A DNA stretch of 64,000 bases from Thermoflavimicrobium dichotomicum (GTDB lineage: Bacteria > Bacillota > Bacilli > Thermoactinomycetales > Thermoactinomycetaceae): contig NZ_FORR01000005.1 of assembly GCF_900114055.1 (NCBI RefSeq), positions 114,299 through 178,298 on the forward strand, given 5' to 3'. The notes under the pieces were generated by a model that saw only the letters and a list, made by a program, of their open reading frames with translations, had not been told where the DNA came from and searched no databases. Of this stretch, positions 28,702 to 36,774 are shown one piece after another (within the stretch, counting starts at the first letter, position 1; each line of letters opens with the position of its first letter). Both the position numbers and the translations under genes were made by a program.

Positions 28702-28730
28702 CTTCTCTTTCTGATCTTATCCTGAGCTCC

Positions 28731-28788
28731 TTGTAAGCGAAGAGGTAGACGATTACGATATTACGCAGATTTCGGTTGCGCTCGACCT
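28731..28788. repeat. 58-bp repeat, copy 1
   Basis: GCGAAGAGGTAGACGAT and CGCAGATTTCG recur at 29844-29901. The two copies flank the unknown gene and the Lrp/AsnC gene. Confidence 0.6.
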
Positions 28789-28830
28789 TAGGGTTAAGTC
28801 ACCCTACTTACAAGCTCGAAAGGAGTACCT

Positions 28831-29310
28831 ATGAACGTGGAAAACGAACGATTGGCAATAAAGCCCTATCAAAAAAGGGCCATCATGTTTTTAGAGCTGT
28901 GGAACCCGGGAGACTGGAACATTAAAGTATATGGAATTACCAGTCCCTCCCGTGATTTAGACAAGACTCTTATTAAAGCTGCCAAGGACACGATTGCTTC
29001 CATCCTTCCCCGTCAAGCCACAGGAGAAGGACGTCACGGAGTGGGTTTTATGGGAATCCATGCAGCGGACGACGGGAATTTTTTGTTTGCAGACTGGTGG
29101 TGGAACGAAAATGAGTTATACCATTATTCTTTCATAGCGTCTCCAGGATCCATCGTGTTCCACAATGTGACTCCTACCGGAAGAATGTTCTGTATTTGGG
29201 AGCTGTATGTATTGGGGTATGAACGAGAAGCTTGGATTCGATCGGTCCTGAGCAATGATTCACCGGACATGAAACAATACCTTCAAGCAAGGCTAAATCA
29301 AAAAGTTTAA
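28831..29310 (+). CDS. Conserved-looking hypothetical protein
   Basis: The protein has 159 residues with AAAGGAGTACCT before the ATG. It is soluble and aromatic-rich, with landmarks NPGDWNIKVYGI, GRHGVGFMGIHAADDGNF, LFADWWWNENELYHY and IWELYVLGYERE. I do not recognise the family by name. Its end overlaps the convergent Lrp/AsnC gene by four bases, and it follows the MFS gene in the same direction. Confidence 0.65.
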   Translation: MNVENERLAIKPYQKRAIMFLELWNPGDWNIKVYGITSPSRDLDKTLIKAAKDTIASILPRQATGEGRHGVGFMGIHAADDGNFLFADWWWNENELYHYSFIASPGSIVFHNVTPTGRMFCIWELYVLGYEREAWIRSVLSNDSPDMKQYLQARLNQKV

Positions 29311-29762
29311 ACATCTTCGAGGGTTTCTTCTATCGGCAAAATGATCCGGTGGGGAACGGGAGAAGAGAGTACGATGGAAGTATAGACCCTACTGATTGGG
29401 GTAAGCTTGTCAACAAGGCGTTCCACCTCTTCTATGGATGGTACCGCTGCCTTGATGAAATAACTGAAGGAACCTGTCACTCGATGGCATTCCAAGATGG
29501 CAGGCTCCTCTTTAATCTGCATTTCAAACTCCCTGCAAGGCACTTTTAATTCTCCCACTTGAATGATAATGAGCACTTTGCGATTTACTTTCTCATGAGG
29601 AACATGAGCTGTAAATCGTTCAATTATGCCGCTATCCTGAAGACGGCGAATTCGTTCCGCTACACTGGGATGACTAAGATGCAGTTCCCTTGCAAGTTGG
29701 CTGATTGTAATCCGTCCATCCTGCTGTAAACGCTCCAAAATCTTTCGATTTAATTTATCCAT
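29307..29762 (-). CDS. Lrp/AsnC-family transcriptional regulator
   Basis: GAAGGTG six bases before the ATG at 29762 gives 151 residues; the frame is open much further up but without support. The N-terminal HTH is MDKLNRKILERLQQDGRI, HLSHPSVAERIRRL, and the C-terminal RAM (ligand) domain follows from about residue 65 (CREFEMQIKEEPAI, VTGSFSYFIKAAV). Lrp-type proteins sense amino acids. It is convergent with the unknown gene and probably linked with the MFS transporter. Confidence 0.9.
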   Translation of the reverse strand: MDKLNRKILERLQQDGRITISQLARELHLSHPSVAERIRRLQDSGIIERFTAHVPHEKVNRKVLIIIQVGELKVPCREFEMQIKEEPAILECHRVTGSFSYFIKAAVPSIEEVERLVDKLTPISRVYTSIVLSSPVPHRIILPIEETLEDV

Positions 29763-29843
29763 GGGGTTCACCTTCATTTCTAGTACGCTGGCCGATCGCC
29801 ACATCATCCCGGTTGAGAGCACCATCTCTACACTCTCAGCCCG

Positions 29844-29901
29844 TTGTAAACGAAGAGGTAGACGATCACGATTTTCCGCAGATTTCGCTTGCGCTCCACC
29901 T
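29844..29901. repeat. 58-bp repeat, copy 2
   Basis: Degenerate match to 28731-28788, located just upstream of the Lrp/AsnC start on the other side. Confidence 0.6.
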
Positions 29902-30033
29902 CGCGGGGTATCCGGTTTGTCGTTTTGGTTCATTTGGGGTCATGTGCCGTTTTTGTGCATATCTCGAATATACCCCAATATGAGCTACAAAAAAGGGAAG
30001 TCCCAGTATATTTGATTTATTGATAAAATCAGG

Positions 30034-30793
30034 TTATCTAGCAGATACTCCGCCGTCAATCACCATAATGTGTCCTGTTATATAGCTAGCTTCGTCTGAG
30101 CACAACCAAGTCACCGAGTGGGCAATATCATTTGGATCACCAATTCGATTTATTGGTATTTGAGACTCATATTGACTTTGTGTAATTCCTGTTTCGTTAA
30201 ATACCTTCTCTAGCATAGGTGTTCGAATGGCTCCCGGACATACCGCATTAATGCGAATATTATATTTGCCATATTCAAGCGCAGCGGATTTGGTTAAACT
30301 GATTACTCCGCTTTTACTTGCTGCGTAAATTGCTGCGTTTGGAGTACCATCTAAGCCATTGATAGATGAGATATTCAACAATCACACCATTACCTTGTTT
30401 TAACATTTGATTAATTTCATACTTCATACAAAGCCAGACGCCTTTAAGATTAACTGCCATAGTCAAATCAAAATCGTCTTCTGTAACATCAGCGGTGGGT
30501 ACTAATTTTCCGCCTACTCCAGCGGCGTTACATGCAAAGTCCAAATGCCCAAATTGATTAATAGTTATTTGCAACATCTTCTTGACTTGTTCGTCGAAGG
30601 AGGTATCCACTTGAACTGCAATTGCTTCTCCACCCAATTCCTTGATCATTTCTTTGGTTTCCTCAATTTTATCTCTTGTGCGTCCAGCAACAACTACTTT
30701 TGCTCCTTTTCTAGCAAAAGCCAATGAAGTTGCTCTTCCAATTCCAGAACCTCCACCTGTAACTAAAGCCACTTTCCCACAAAATTGTTCCAT
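30034..30793 (-). pseudogene. SDR-family oxidoreductase with one frameshift
   Basis: The first frame (30793 down to about 30376) has LVTGGGSGIGRATSLAFARKG and NAAGVGG; the second (from about 30380 to 30034) has NISSINGLDG, YAASKSG and the usual VIDGG end. Removing one T in GTTGAATATCTC restores GVIV-NISSING, so a single base insertion separates cofactor and catalytic halves. All SDR motifs are otherwise intact, which suggests a recent mutation or a sequencing error. Confidence 0.8.
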
Positions 30794-31358
30794 CTATCGA
30801 TTCACCTTTCTCTATTAGAATCTTTGAATAATATTTAGCGATCTAATGTTATTTCCTTACTTCAAAGATTTAGGTTAATAATAACGTTATCCATATCATC
30901 TTGGGTAATACCAATGTATCGCAAAGTGACGGATGGATACTCCAAAGTGACTAAAAAAATGGGCTATGTTGTGGAAAAGATGTATTTTCGTTTGGGGATA
31001 TAAAAAGATCTTAACTTGATGGTGATGGGAGTCTGTTGTCAAAACGCGAATTCCATACGCTAAGCAACCAATCACGCTTTCCAAACTACGGATTAGTTGA
31101 TTTGGACTATTATGAGGAAACAGATGATTCATTTATCTTCTATATGAGCGAGAAATGAAGCAAATATATTGAGCGAATGAGCGAAAATAAGTAAATTTAA
31201 TTTATCTAGGCATAATCGCAGGTGGAGTCAATTTCACGGCGGAACACCACCAGTGGATAGTAACTGAGGAGAGAGTTCCTATTTTTTGGGGACTCTTATT
31301 TTTTGTTTACAAGAAAAAAGCCACCGTTTTGGTGGAAATAGAATATGGTTTCCTTTAG
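30794..31358. other. Non-coding stretch before the first CRISPR-like repeat
   Basis: No gene seen. A weak hairpin (GAGAGTTCC, GGACTCT then TTATTTTTTG) lies at 31272-31305, and a GCCACCGTTTTGGTGG hairpin at 31320-31335 has the position of the trailer terminators of other family A arrays. Confidence 0.4.
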
Positions 31359-31495
31359 CTTTCAATTCCACTATAGATACAACAAACCCCGTGTGTGAAC
31401 ACCCGAAATATCAACTATTTTTATTGTAGCAAAAACAGAAAAAGTCTGTAAACATCTGATCCTGCAAAAATCCCTGGGAGGTTCACAGATTTTAT
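31359..31495 (-). CRISPR. Family A: one repeat with leader
   Basis: One 29-30-bp repeat (CTTTCAATTCCACTATAG to about 31387) is followed by the family A leader (GTGTGTGAACACCCGAAA, then GCAAAAACAG). On the minus strand the repeat ends in ATTGAAAG, the usual CRISPR 3' handle. Apparently an array reduced to one repeat. Confidence 0.6.
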
Positions 31496-31578
31496 CTCTT
31501 TTACTAGCATATAGGGCAATTTTGCTTCGTGCTATGTAGCTCGTTTCACTTGACTACCCAACAACAAACCCATCTGTT

Positions 31579-31600
31579 GTTTTCATTCTATAGTAGATCT
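31579..31600 (-). CRISPR. Family B repeat fragment, reverse orientation
   Basis: GTTTTCATTCTATAGTAGAT is the reverse complement of the family B repeat end. It is cut off by an IS3-family end at 31600. Confidence 0.5.
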
Positions 31601-31664
31601 ATAACGACCCCATAATCTCCCAGACAAAGTTTAAGTTATCATGGAGGAAGAAGAAAGGGGTCGT
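31600..31664 (+). mobile_element. Solo end of the IS3-family element
   Basis: CGACCCCATAATCTCCCAG to GAAAGGGGTCG matches the orfA-side end of the IS3 element (on the opposite strand at 54425-54490) with few differences. No transposase follows, so it is a deletion remnant. Confidence 0.75.
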
Positions 31665-31828
31665 GGAAAAGAAGAGTGGATTAAGATTAGTCTTTCATGT
31701 GGAATCAGTGCAGGACTCCATGTGGAAATTGGAATTGAATATTAAATGTGATCCAAAAAGTGTCAAATAAGTTTAATCGTGATATTTATCTGTACCGGTT
31801 AAAAGGAGTTAGTTTGGAGGGGATTAGT

Positions 31829-32728
31829 ATGGAAAAAGAGGAGAAAGAAGAAATAAGCTATTTGCCTGTTCCTGTTGAGCAGTCAGATGAGGAGAAGAAA
31901 AAGAATGAGGAACAAACGGATCAGACAGAGGATGAGAAAGAAAAGAATAAGCAACCAAATGGTAAAACCAATTGGAAAGAGTTGATCTTGAATAATATTG
32001 TGCAGGTGGAATTGGCCATAGGAGGGTTTGTGGTTGCTTGGTATGTTATTGCTTACTTTTATCAATTAGGATTGTTTGCTTGTGATGTGATTGTTCAATG
32101 CCTATTTTTATTTATTGTATATATTCCTATAACTGTTTTTAGATCTCCCAGCAAAATATCATCTAGTACTGAGAAGAAAATGATGAGGATATTGTATTGG
32201 TCAATTAAATTCTCTGTAGTAATTCTGTTAGTTTCTTTTCCATTCCTTTATGCATTTGCAACTGGTGAAAAAATAGAATATACGTTCCCTGCATTAATCA
32301 GTGTTTTTTATGTGATTTTATCGATAAAAAGAATTACCGAAAATATAATTCCTGTAATTCTCCTTGCTATGTTTATTATGTATATTCCTTTCATTATAAA
32401 CTTTGGAAAACACCAGAATAACGAAAACTACTACATCCTCTATGAAAATAACAAATCCATCAACAAAGTCATGCTCACTACATATAAAGACTTCTATATC
32501 GTAGCTCCATTTGACCGCAAGAAAAAAGAAATCACACCCCAATTCGAACTTGTCGAAATGAAGAAAGACGACAAAAAAGACAATAAACCACCTAGTATCA
32601 ATATCAACGCCGATCTATCCGATCAACAAATCGAGAAATTACTTGCTCCATTCAAGCAAAAGGAAGAAGAAAAAAAGATCAGCCTCAAATTAGAGAAGGT
32701 AGGACCTTTAAATGTCAAAGAGCCATAA
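31829..32728 (+). CDS. Membrane protein of unknown function (cassette gene 1)
   Basis: GGAGGGGATTAGT before the ATG at 31829 gives 299 residues. A charged, Glu/Lys-rich N-terminal tail of about 50 residues precedes about four membrane segments (VELAIGGFVVAWYVIAYF, LFLFIVYIPITVF, VVILLVSFPFLYAF, IPVILLAMFIMYIPF). A C-terminal soluble domain follows, ending KLEKVGPLNVKEP. That C-terminus is shared with the decayed copy at 24225. A terminator-like hairpin (32732-32757) separates it from the CoiA-like gene. Function unknown. Confidence 0.65.
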   Translation: MEKEEKEEISYLPVPVEQSDEEKKKNEEQTDQTEDEKEKNKQPNGKTNWKELILNNIVQVELAIGGFVVAWYVIAYFYQLGLFACDVIVQCLFLFIVYIPITVFRSPSKISSSTEKKMMRILYWSIKFSVVILLVSFPFLYAFATGEKIEYTFPALISVFYVILSIKRITENIIPVILLAMFIMYIPFIINFGKHQNNENYYILYENNKSINKVMLTTYKDFYIVAPFDRKKKEITPQFELVEMKKDDKKDNKPPSININADLSDQQIEKLLAPFKQKEEEKKISLKLEKVGPLNVKEP

Positions 32729-32731
32729 AGT

Positions 32732-32757
32732 CAGCGAATATGCTGGTTTTTTTTATT
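32732..32757 (+). terminator. Terminator-like hairpin within the cassette
   Basis: CAGCGAATATGCTG is a short hairpin followed by eight T. The same hairpin is kept in the decayed copy at about 24306-24335, so it belongs to the cassette. Confidence 0.55.
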
Positions 32758-32835
32758 GTTCGATATATGGAACGAGCTTTGATCGGGTATTAACAACTAT
32801 AGAGAATATACAGAATTTTATTGGGAAGGGGAGCA

Positions 32836-33453
32836 ATGAAGATCAAATCCAAATTTAGAGCGAAATATAAGACAGTTCCTTATGCTCTAGATTCGAAAAA
32901 TAGAATGATTCCACCAGAAAAAGCATCGAAGCATGAAAGTTATCGATGCCCTCAGTGCAAGAAAACGGTTATTGTTCGAAAAAGCAAGCTAAAAAATATC
33001 TACTTTGCTCATTATCGAAGAGGTAACTGTAGCATTGATCGATCAGCACCAACTTTAGCTAAACACATCTTATATCAGAAACTTCAAGAGTGGCTAAGTG
33101 GCAAAGGTCCACCCATTGAAGTGAAGTTCTTCCTAGATCGCCGATATGTAATTCCCCCTCAAGAAATTGGAACGATCAAGCTAGATCATCAAGTCCTTAT
33201 TTCTTCCGCAAAATCGATTACCGCCCATCTCGCTTTATTTGATAATTGGAACCAGCTACTCGTCGGAATCGAGTTTCGACCAAAGAAAAGAGCAAAATCG
33301 ATAAATCAATATCCTTGGCTTGAAATAGATCCAGAAGAGTGCCTGGAAAATCCTTATTTACTTGCATCTTTAAGCACACAAAAAGAGGAATTACCGTTCT
33401 TTATGCGTCCGATTCAGCTTAGTTTAAATCTGGATATACCTAAGGAGGAATAA
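32836..33453 (+). CDS. CoiA-like protein with N-terminal zinc ribbon (cassette gene 2)
   Basis: Start at the ATG 32836 (AAGGGGAG just before), 205 residues. The N-terminal part has YRCPQCKKTVIVRKS and YFAHYRRGNC, the paired zinc-ribbon and F-AH region seen at the start of competence CoiA-like nucleases. The C-terminal half has a restriction-nuclease-like core (IKLDHQVLIS, LLVGIEFRP) without a fully recognisable catalytic set. It lies 2 bp before a DUF559-type nuclease, so the two are co-translated. A DNA-handling role is likely; the exact activity is not known. Confidence 0.6.
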   Translation: MKIKSKFRAKYKTVPYALDSKNRMIPPEKASKHESYRCPQCKKTVIVRKSKLKNIYFAHYRRGNCSIDRSAPTLAKHILYQKLQEWLSGKGPPIEVKFFLDRRYVIPPQEIGTIKLDHQVLISSAKSITAHLALFDNWNQLLVGIEFRPKKRAKSINQYPWLEIDPEECLENPYLLASLSTQKEELPFFMRPIQLSLNLDIPKEE

Positions 33454-33455
33454 GA

Positions 33456-33872
33456 GTGGCAGCACCATTCCATGTTCAGCTGAAGAAGAATTGGAACCAT
33501 CTAAAGAAGATCTTTCGTTTCTGGAAAATACTTATCGTTGAAAGACGGATTCCAGATTGGCAATTAATCAAATGTGATAGCTACATCGAGCGGAGATTAT
33601 ACCAAGCATTAAAACGTGAAGGATACAGAGTGAAAACCCAATACCGAATTCGTGGTTATGATGTGGATATTGTAATTCCTCGTTATCGCTTGGCTATCGA
33701 GTGTGATGGTCGTCAGTGGCATCGTTCATCTGAACAAAAGAAACGAGATCGACGCAAAAGTGCAAAGATCGCTAAAGCCGGATGGAAAGTGATGAGATTC
33801 ACTGGCAAAGAAATAAACAACAATATCGCTCGATGTATACAAAAAGTAAATGATTATACTGGAAAATATTAA
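33456..33872 (+). CDS. DUF559/VSR-like endonuclease-fold protein (cassette gene 3)
   Basis: The protein has 138 residues, starts with GTG behind CTAAGGAGGAATAAGA. The PD-(D/E)XK core is visible: an early Glu in SYIERRLYQAL, GYDVDIVIP with the metal-binding Asp, AIECDGRQWH, then KKRDRRKSAKIAKAGWKV and RFTGKEI. DUF559 proteins resemble Vsr nicking enzymes. The neighbouring CoiA-like gene suggests the pair acts on DNA together, possibly on incoming or displaced DNA. No self/non-self element is visible. Confidence 0.75.
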   Translation: MAAPFHVQLKKNWNHLKKIFRFWKILIVERRIPDWQLIKCDSYIERRLYQALKREGYRVKTQYRIRGYDVDIVIPRYRLAIECDGRQWHRSSEQKKRDRRKSAKIAKAGWKVMRFTGKEINNNIARCIQKVNDYTGKY

Positions 33873-33941
33873 GTCGAAAATGATATATTTCAGGGGGGTG
33901 ACAGGCGAAAATAGAAGGGCTAGGATATGCTAAAAAAGAAA

Positions 33942-34051
33942 GCAGGTAGATATCCTACCTGCACAGACTGTAGAAAAACCACTTCTGAAAGCCGTGTTCA
34001 GAAGTGGTTTTTCTACAGTCGCAAGAGAAGCTGTTATGGCTTCTCTTTTTT
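33942..34051 (+). ncRNA. Cluster of three hairpins, possible small RNA with terminator
   Basis: First a GCAGGTAG/CTACCTGC hairpin (33942-33962). Then a perfect 24-bp stem with 7-base loop (33966-33989 with 33997-34020). Then AGAGAAGC/GCTTCTCT followed by TTTTT (34024-34051). Three consecutive stems ending in a canonical terminator, just after the cassette, may be its 3' end or an independent RNA. Confidence 0.5.
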
Positions 34052-34072
34052 ATTCGGAAAGGGGTTAAGAAT

Positions 34073-34706
34073 ATGCAAAAAATCACAGATATAGATTCAT
34101 TCTTAATGGGGATCAAACCGGCTGTTTATACAAACGAAAGACATGATCGGTTTTATTGAAATACCCATATATTACAGATATTTCACCTGTCCGATTCGAT
34201 TATCAAAGGAGGATTTATTTTGATTCGATTATCAAAGGAGGATTTATTTTAAGGATTGGATTTTCTTTCAGACCGAGGAACAGAAACAAGAGATAATAGG
34301 TCTGGTTGAAGAGTTAAATATTACAAGCATCAAGTCTCCAGAAGCGCAACGACTTTTGGGTATTACTCTGGGGTATCCGCCCAAGGCTGTTGATTCCTAT
34401 ATAGCTATTCTTTGTGAAAAGAATGAAGAAAAAAAGAAAGTATTGAAATGGCGAAGATGTTATGTATCTTACTATGGATTTGAATTTGTCTGCTTTGTGG
34501 AGCATCTTAAAGAAAGCGCAGAGTGGATGTGGAAGCAATACCCCAGTACCGAAACATTGACTCTAAGCTATAGCAGTGACAAATCTGAGGATTTTGACGT
34601 TGAGTATGGAGATATCGATGCCGTTCAAAGATGGGTCGACCACATTGAAACGCTGATTTACCTGAAATCAAAAGTATTGGTACATAATCAAGCATATAAT
34701 ACATAA
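34073..34706 (+). pseudogene. Disrupted hypothetical gene with 29-bp tandem duplication
   Basis: The ATG at 34073 (AAAGGGGTTAAGAAT before it) opens MQKITDIDSFLMGIKPAV and stops at about 34160. Another frame from 34257 gives DWIFFQTEEQKQEIIG and VEYGDIDAVQRWVDH to 34706. Between them a 29-bp segment is tandemly duplicated (34193-34221 and 34222-34250). It is a paralogue of the frameshifted gene at 26275. Function unknown. Confidence 0.6.
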
Positions 34707-35130
34707 CTCCGTTGAAGTCCTGGGAACAGGGCTTTTTTGTTGGTGTCGAAGTTATCATGTGGTGCGACAAGTCGGACTTTCTTGGATCCTTGCCAGTCTA
34801 TGCTATATGAAACGTGCTCCACCCACGCTATCTAATCAAACAGACGGTAAGGGGTTTTTGCAGGAACTAAAAGAGTAGGTAGTGATTTTGCTCCCACCCA
34901 TCGTTCAGCTCTACATACATCACCAAAGGGAAAAGTCCAACACTGCTGCAAACAGAAACAGTCGGACAGAAAACCTTTAATCTGTTCGGATGCGACCTGT
35001 TTGCGGCAGGTCGCACCTACATTTATTTTATGCTGATTCTAATTAAACCTTATCTTTAGGTAGCAAACAGGACAGATTCAGATAATGAAATGGGTATATA
35101 TTATAAAAGGACAAAACAGGAGGAAAAGTT
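34707..35130. other. Non-coding stretch
   Basis: No gene seen apart from T-rich and hairpin sequences after the remnant (CTGGGAACAGGGCTTTTTTG at 34718-34738). Confidence 0.35.
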
Positions 35131-35238
35131 ATGTCAAAATCAAAATGTCAATCATGCGGAAGAGAAACTGATAATCTGATTGGCGGTCTTTGTGTTGTAT
35201 GTTTTGAGCTACTTACAGAAGACAATAAAAGAGTATGA
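35131..35238 (+). CDS. 35-residue zinc-ribbon microprotein
   Basis: The ORF MSKSKCQSCGRETDNLIGG to NKRV has two CxxC pairs (CQSC, CVVC) and a perfect AGGAGGAAAAGTT ribosome binding site. Similar CxxC/CxxC microproteins occur in phages and plasmids. A short hairpin plus T-run follows at 35241-35262, and the next gene lies about 50 bp on. Function unknown. Confidence 0.6.
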   Translation: MSKSKCQSCGRETDNLIGGLCVVCFELLTEDNKRV

Positions 35239-35289
35239 TAAGGCGTCAATGCCGTCTTTTTTTTGTTAGATAAAGAAAGGGTTGATGAG

Positions 35290-35652
35290 ATGCATTTTGA
35301 TAATATGATTTGGCGTGTGTTTTTAGAAGTTAATACAAGAGATAAAGCATTAAAAATGATTTCAAAAATAGAACAGACTTTAGGTCATAAGATTGTTTTA
35401 GGTACTTGCGAAAGGTATTGGAAGGATGAAACTCTTTATGAAGTTGATTTTACAATTCCTTTAAATTGCTCAAATATAGAACAGGCAGTTTTTAAGTCTT
35501 TAATACTGGCGAACAAAATTAACAGAGAATGGTACGTAATTGGACCATATGAGACACAGACAAACATTTGGCATTTTGAAGGCATTTGTTCGAAACCAAA
35601 CTTTATAGGAATGAATTGGGCAAACTTTATAATTGAAAATGATATAGCATAA
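35290..35652 (+). CDS. Hypothetical protein
   Basis: The ATG at 35290 has AAGGGTTGATGAG before it, giving 120 residues. Soluble alpha/beta protein with landmarks MIWRVFLEVNTRDKAL, VLGTCERYWKDETLYEV and WYVIGPYETQTNIW. It could be an immunity-type protein by size and composition, but I recognise no family. It is followed by a hairpin of CCTCTC/AGAGG type. Confidence 0.5.
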   Translation: MHFDNMIWRVFLEVNTRDKALKMISKIEQTLGHKIVLGTCERYWKDETLYEVDFTIPLNCSNIEQAVFKSLILANKINREWYVIGPYETQTNIWHFEGICSKPNFIGMNWANFIIENDIA

Positions 35653-35806
35653 TAAGACCTCTCAAACCCAAGAGGCTCTATTATGTACTTCTAAAACTAT
35701 TTACACTAAGGTACAAGAACCCAAAAGCATTTCCTTTACACGCTCTTGAAACGGCATTTTCTTATTCAGTTCGAGAAAACGATGCCAGAAAAGGTAATTA
35801 TCAAGA

Positions 35807-36392
35807 TAAAAACATGGTTGGGCTGGAGTTACTTTGGTCACCCATTTTTGATTGGAATAGGGGTAGGTTGTTGTTCTCGTGGGATTTCAGGGGCGAAATC
35901 CAACTACTTGTAACCATTTGATATGCTCTTGTAGTCGTTGAAGGTACGCACCATCCAGTTCTGTTCGTCCACCCTCCAAGATCAGTGTTGCGTATTCCTC
36001 ACTAGGTGCGAATTCACGTTCGGACTTATCCACTACAGAGTAGGTCAAAACACCCTCTACCATTTTGCCGTTAAACTCGACAGTTATAGTTTCTTCTTGA
36101 TAAACCAATGGGTACCCCTCACGTCTACGAAGACGAGACAAGTATTTCTCGTCAATACGGTACAAGATTCCTTCGACAATCTGTCCGGGATCAAACACTA
36201 TATCGGCCGCCCCGGTTGGCTCCTTTCTACGTGGACTCGTGCTCCAATGAGTAAAAGCAAGTGATCTATCATAAAGAATAGCTCTGCCCAATCGTTCGAA
36301 GAACGGTACAGTATCTCGGAAATCTTGTTCGTGCATACAGGAACCATAGGCGAAATATAGAGTCATAAGTCATTATCCTTTCTAATTCAAGT
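35807..36392. repeat. 586-bp duplication, copy 1 (gamma-glutamylcyclotransferase unit)
   Basis: The segment from TAAAAACATGGTTGGG to CTAATTCAAGTT recurs at 41050-41636 with about 4 percent differences by eye. It contains the whole cyclotransferase gene plus its upstream ribosome binding region. Confidence 0.85.
35887..36366 (-). CDS. Gamma-glutamylcyclotransferase-family protein, copy 1
   Basis: The protein has 159 residues. It opens with LYFAYGSCM, the YGS substrate loop of the BtrG/GGCT fold, and has LRRREGYP with the catalytic Glu and the VEGILYRID strand. Such enzymes release gamma-glutamyl groups as pyroglutamate or remodel peptide adducts. AAAGGATAATGACTT precedes the ATG. A second copy with a few substitutions lies at 41130. 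Confidence 0.85.
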   Translation of the reverse strand: MTLYFAYGSCMHEQDFRDTVPFFERLGRAILYDRSLAFTHWSTSPRRKEPTGAADIVFDPGQIVEGILYRIDEKYLSRLRRREGYPLVYQEETITVEFNGKMVEGVLTYSVVDKSEREFAPSEEYATLILEGGRTELDGAYLQRLQEHIKWLQVVGFRP

Positions 36393-36445
36393 TTTCATGT
36401 TCCTTGTTGTCGAATTTTTGTTTGCAAGCAACTTATTTTTTTGCC

Positions 36446-36615
36446 TTAAGCATTTTTCATTGCTTTTTGTTGAAAGTCTAACCATTGAATCAATGCCCTT
36501 CTTTTTACGAATGATTCGTAAGGCATTTGTTCTCTAGTACTACAGTTGTACTTGAGCAGAAGATCGATGTTTTTCCAACTGATTTCAAGTCCTCGCCAAT
36601 AGATTGATTGGAATA
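36446..36615 (-). pseudogene. C-terminal remnant of an unidentified gene
   Basis: The minus frame reads RGLEISWKNIDLLLKY, STREQMPYESFVKR and ALIQWLDFQQKAMKNA-stop. The MPYESF-type end also resembles the remnant at 42745 (MPYGEFLEIKA). No start was found. It is overlapped by the 16-bp inverted repeats at 36535 and 36668. Confidence 0.45.
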
Positions 36616-36683
36616 TCGCTGGTTATATCAAACTCTTGGATATCATTTTTTGATGCTTTGGATTAAATACAACTGTAGTACTA
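36535..36683. repeat. 149-bp unit bounded by perfect 16-bp inverted repeats
   Basis: TAGTACTACAGTTGTA (36535-36550) and TACAACTGTAGTACTA (36668-36683) face each other. This could be the ends of a deleted IS or a MITE. It lies in a gene-free gap. Confidence 0.6.
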
Positions 36684-36774
36684 ACATGTGTTTTGGAGAA
36701 TCTTCTTCCCCACCCACTGAACAAAAGCAATTTTAATATAATAACCACATAACAACAAAAGGAGGATAGGACCA

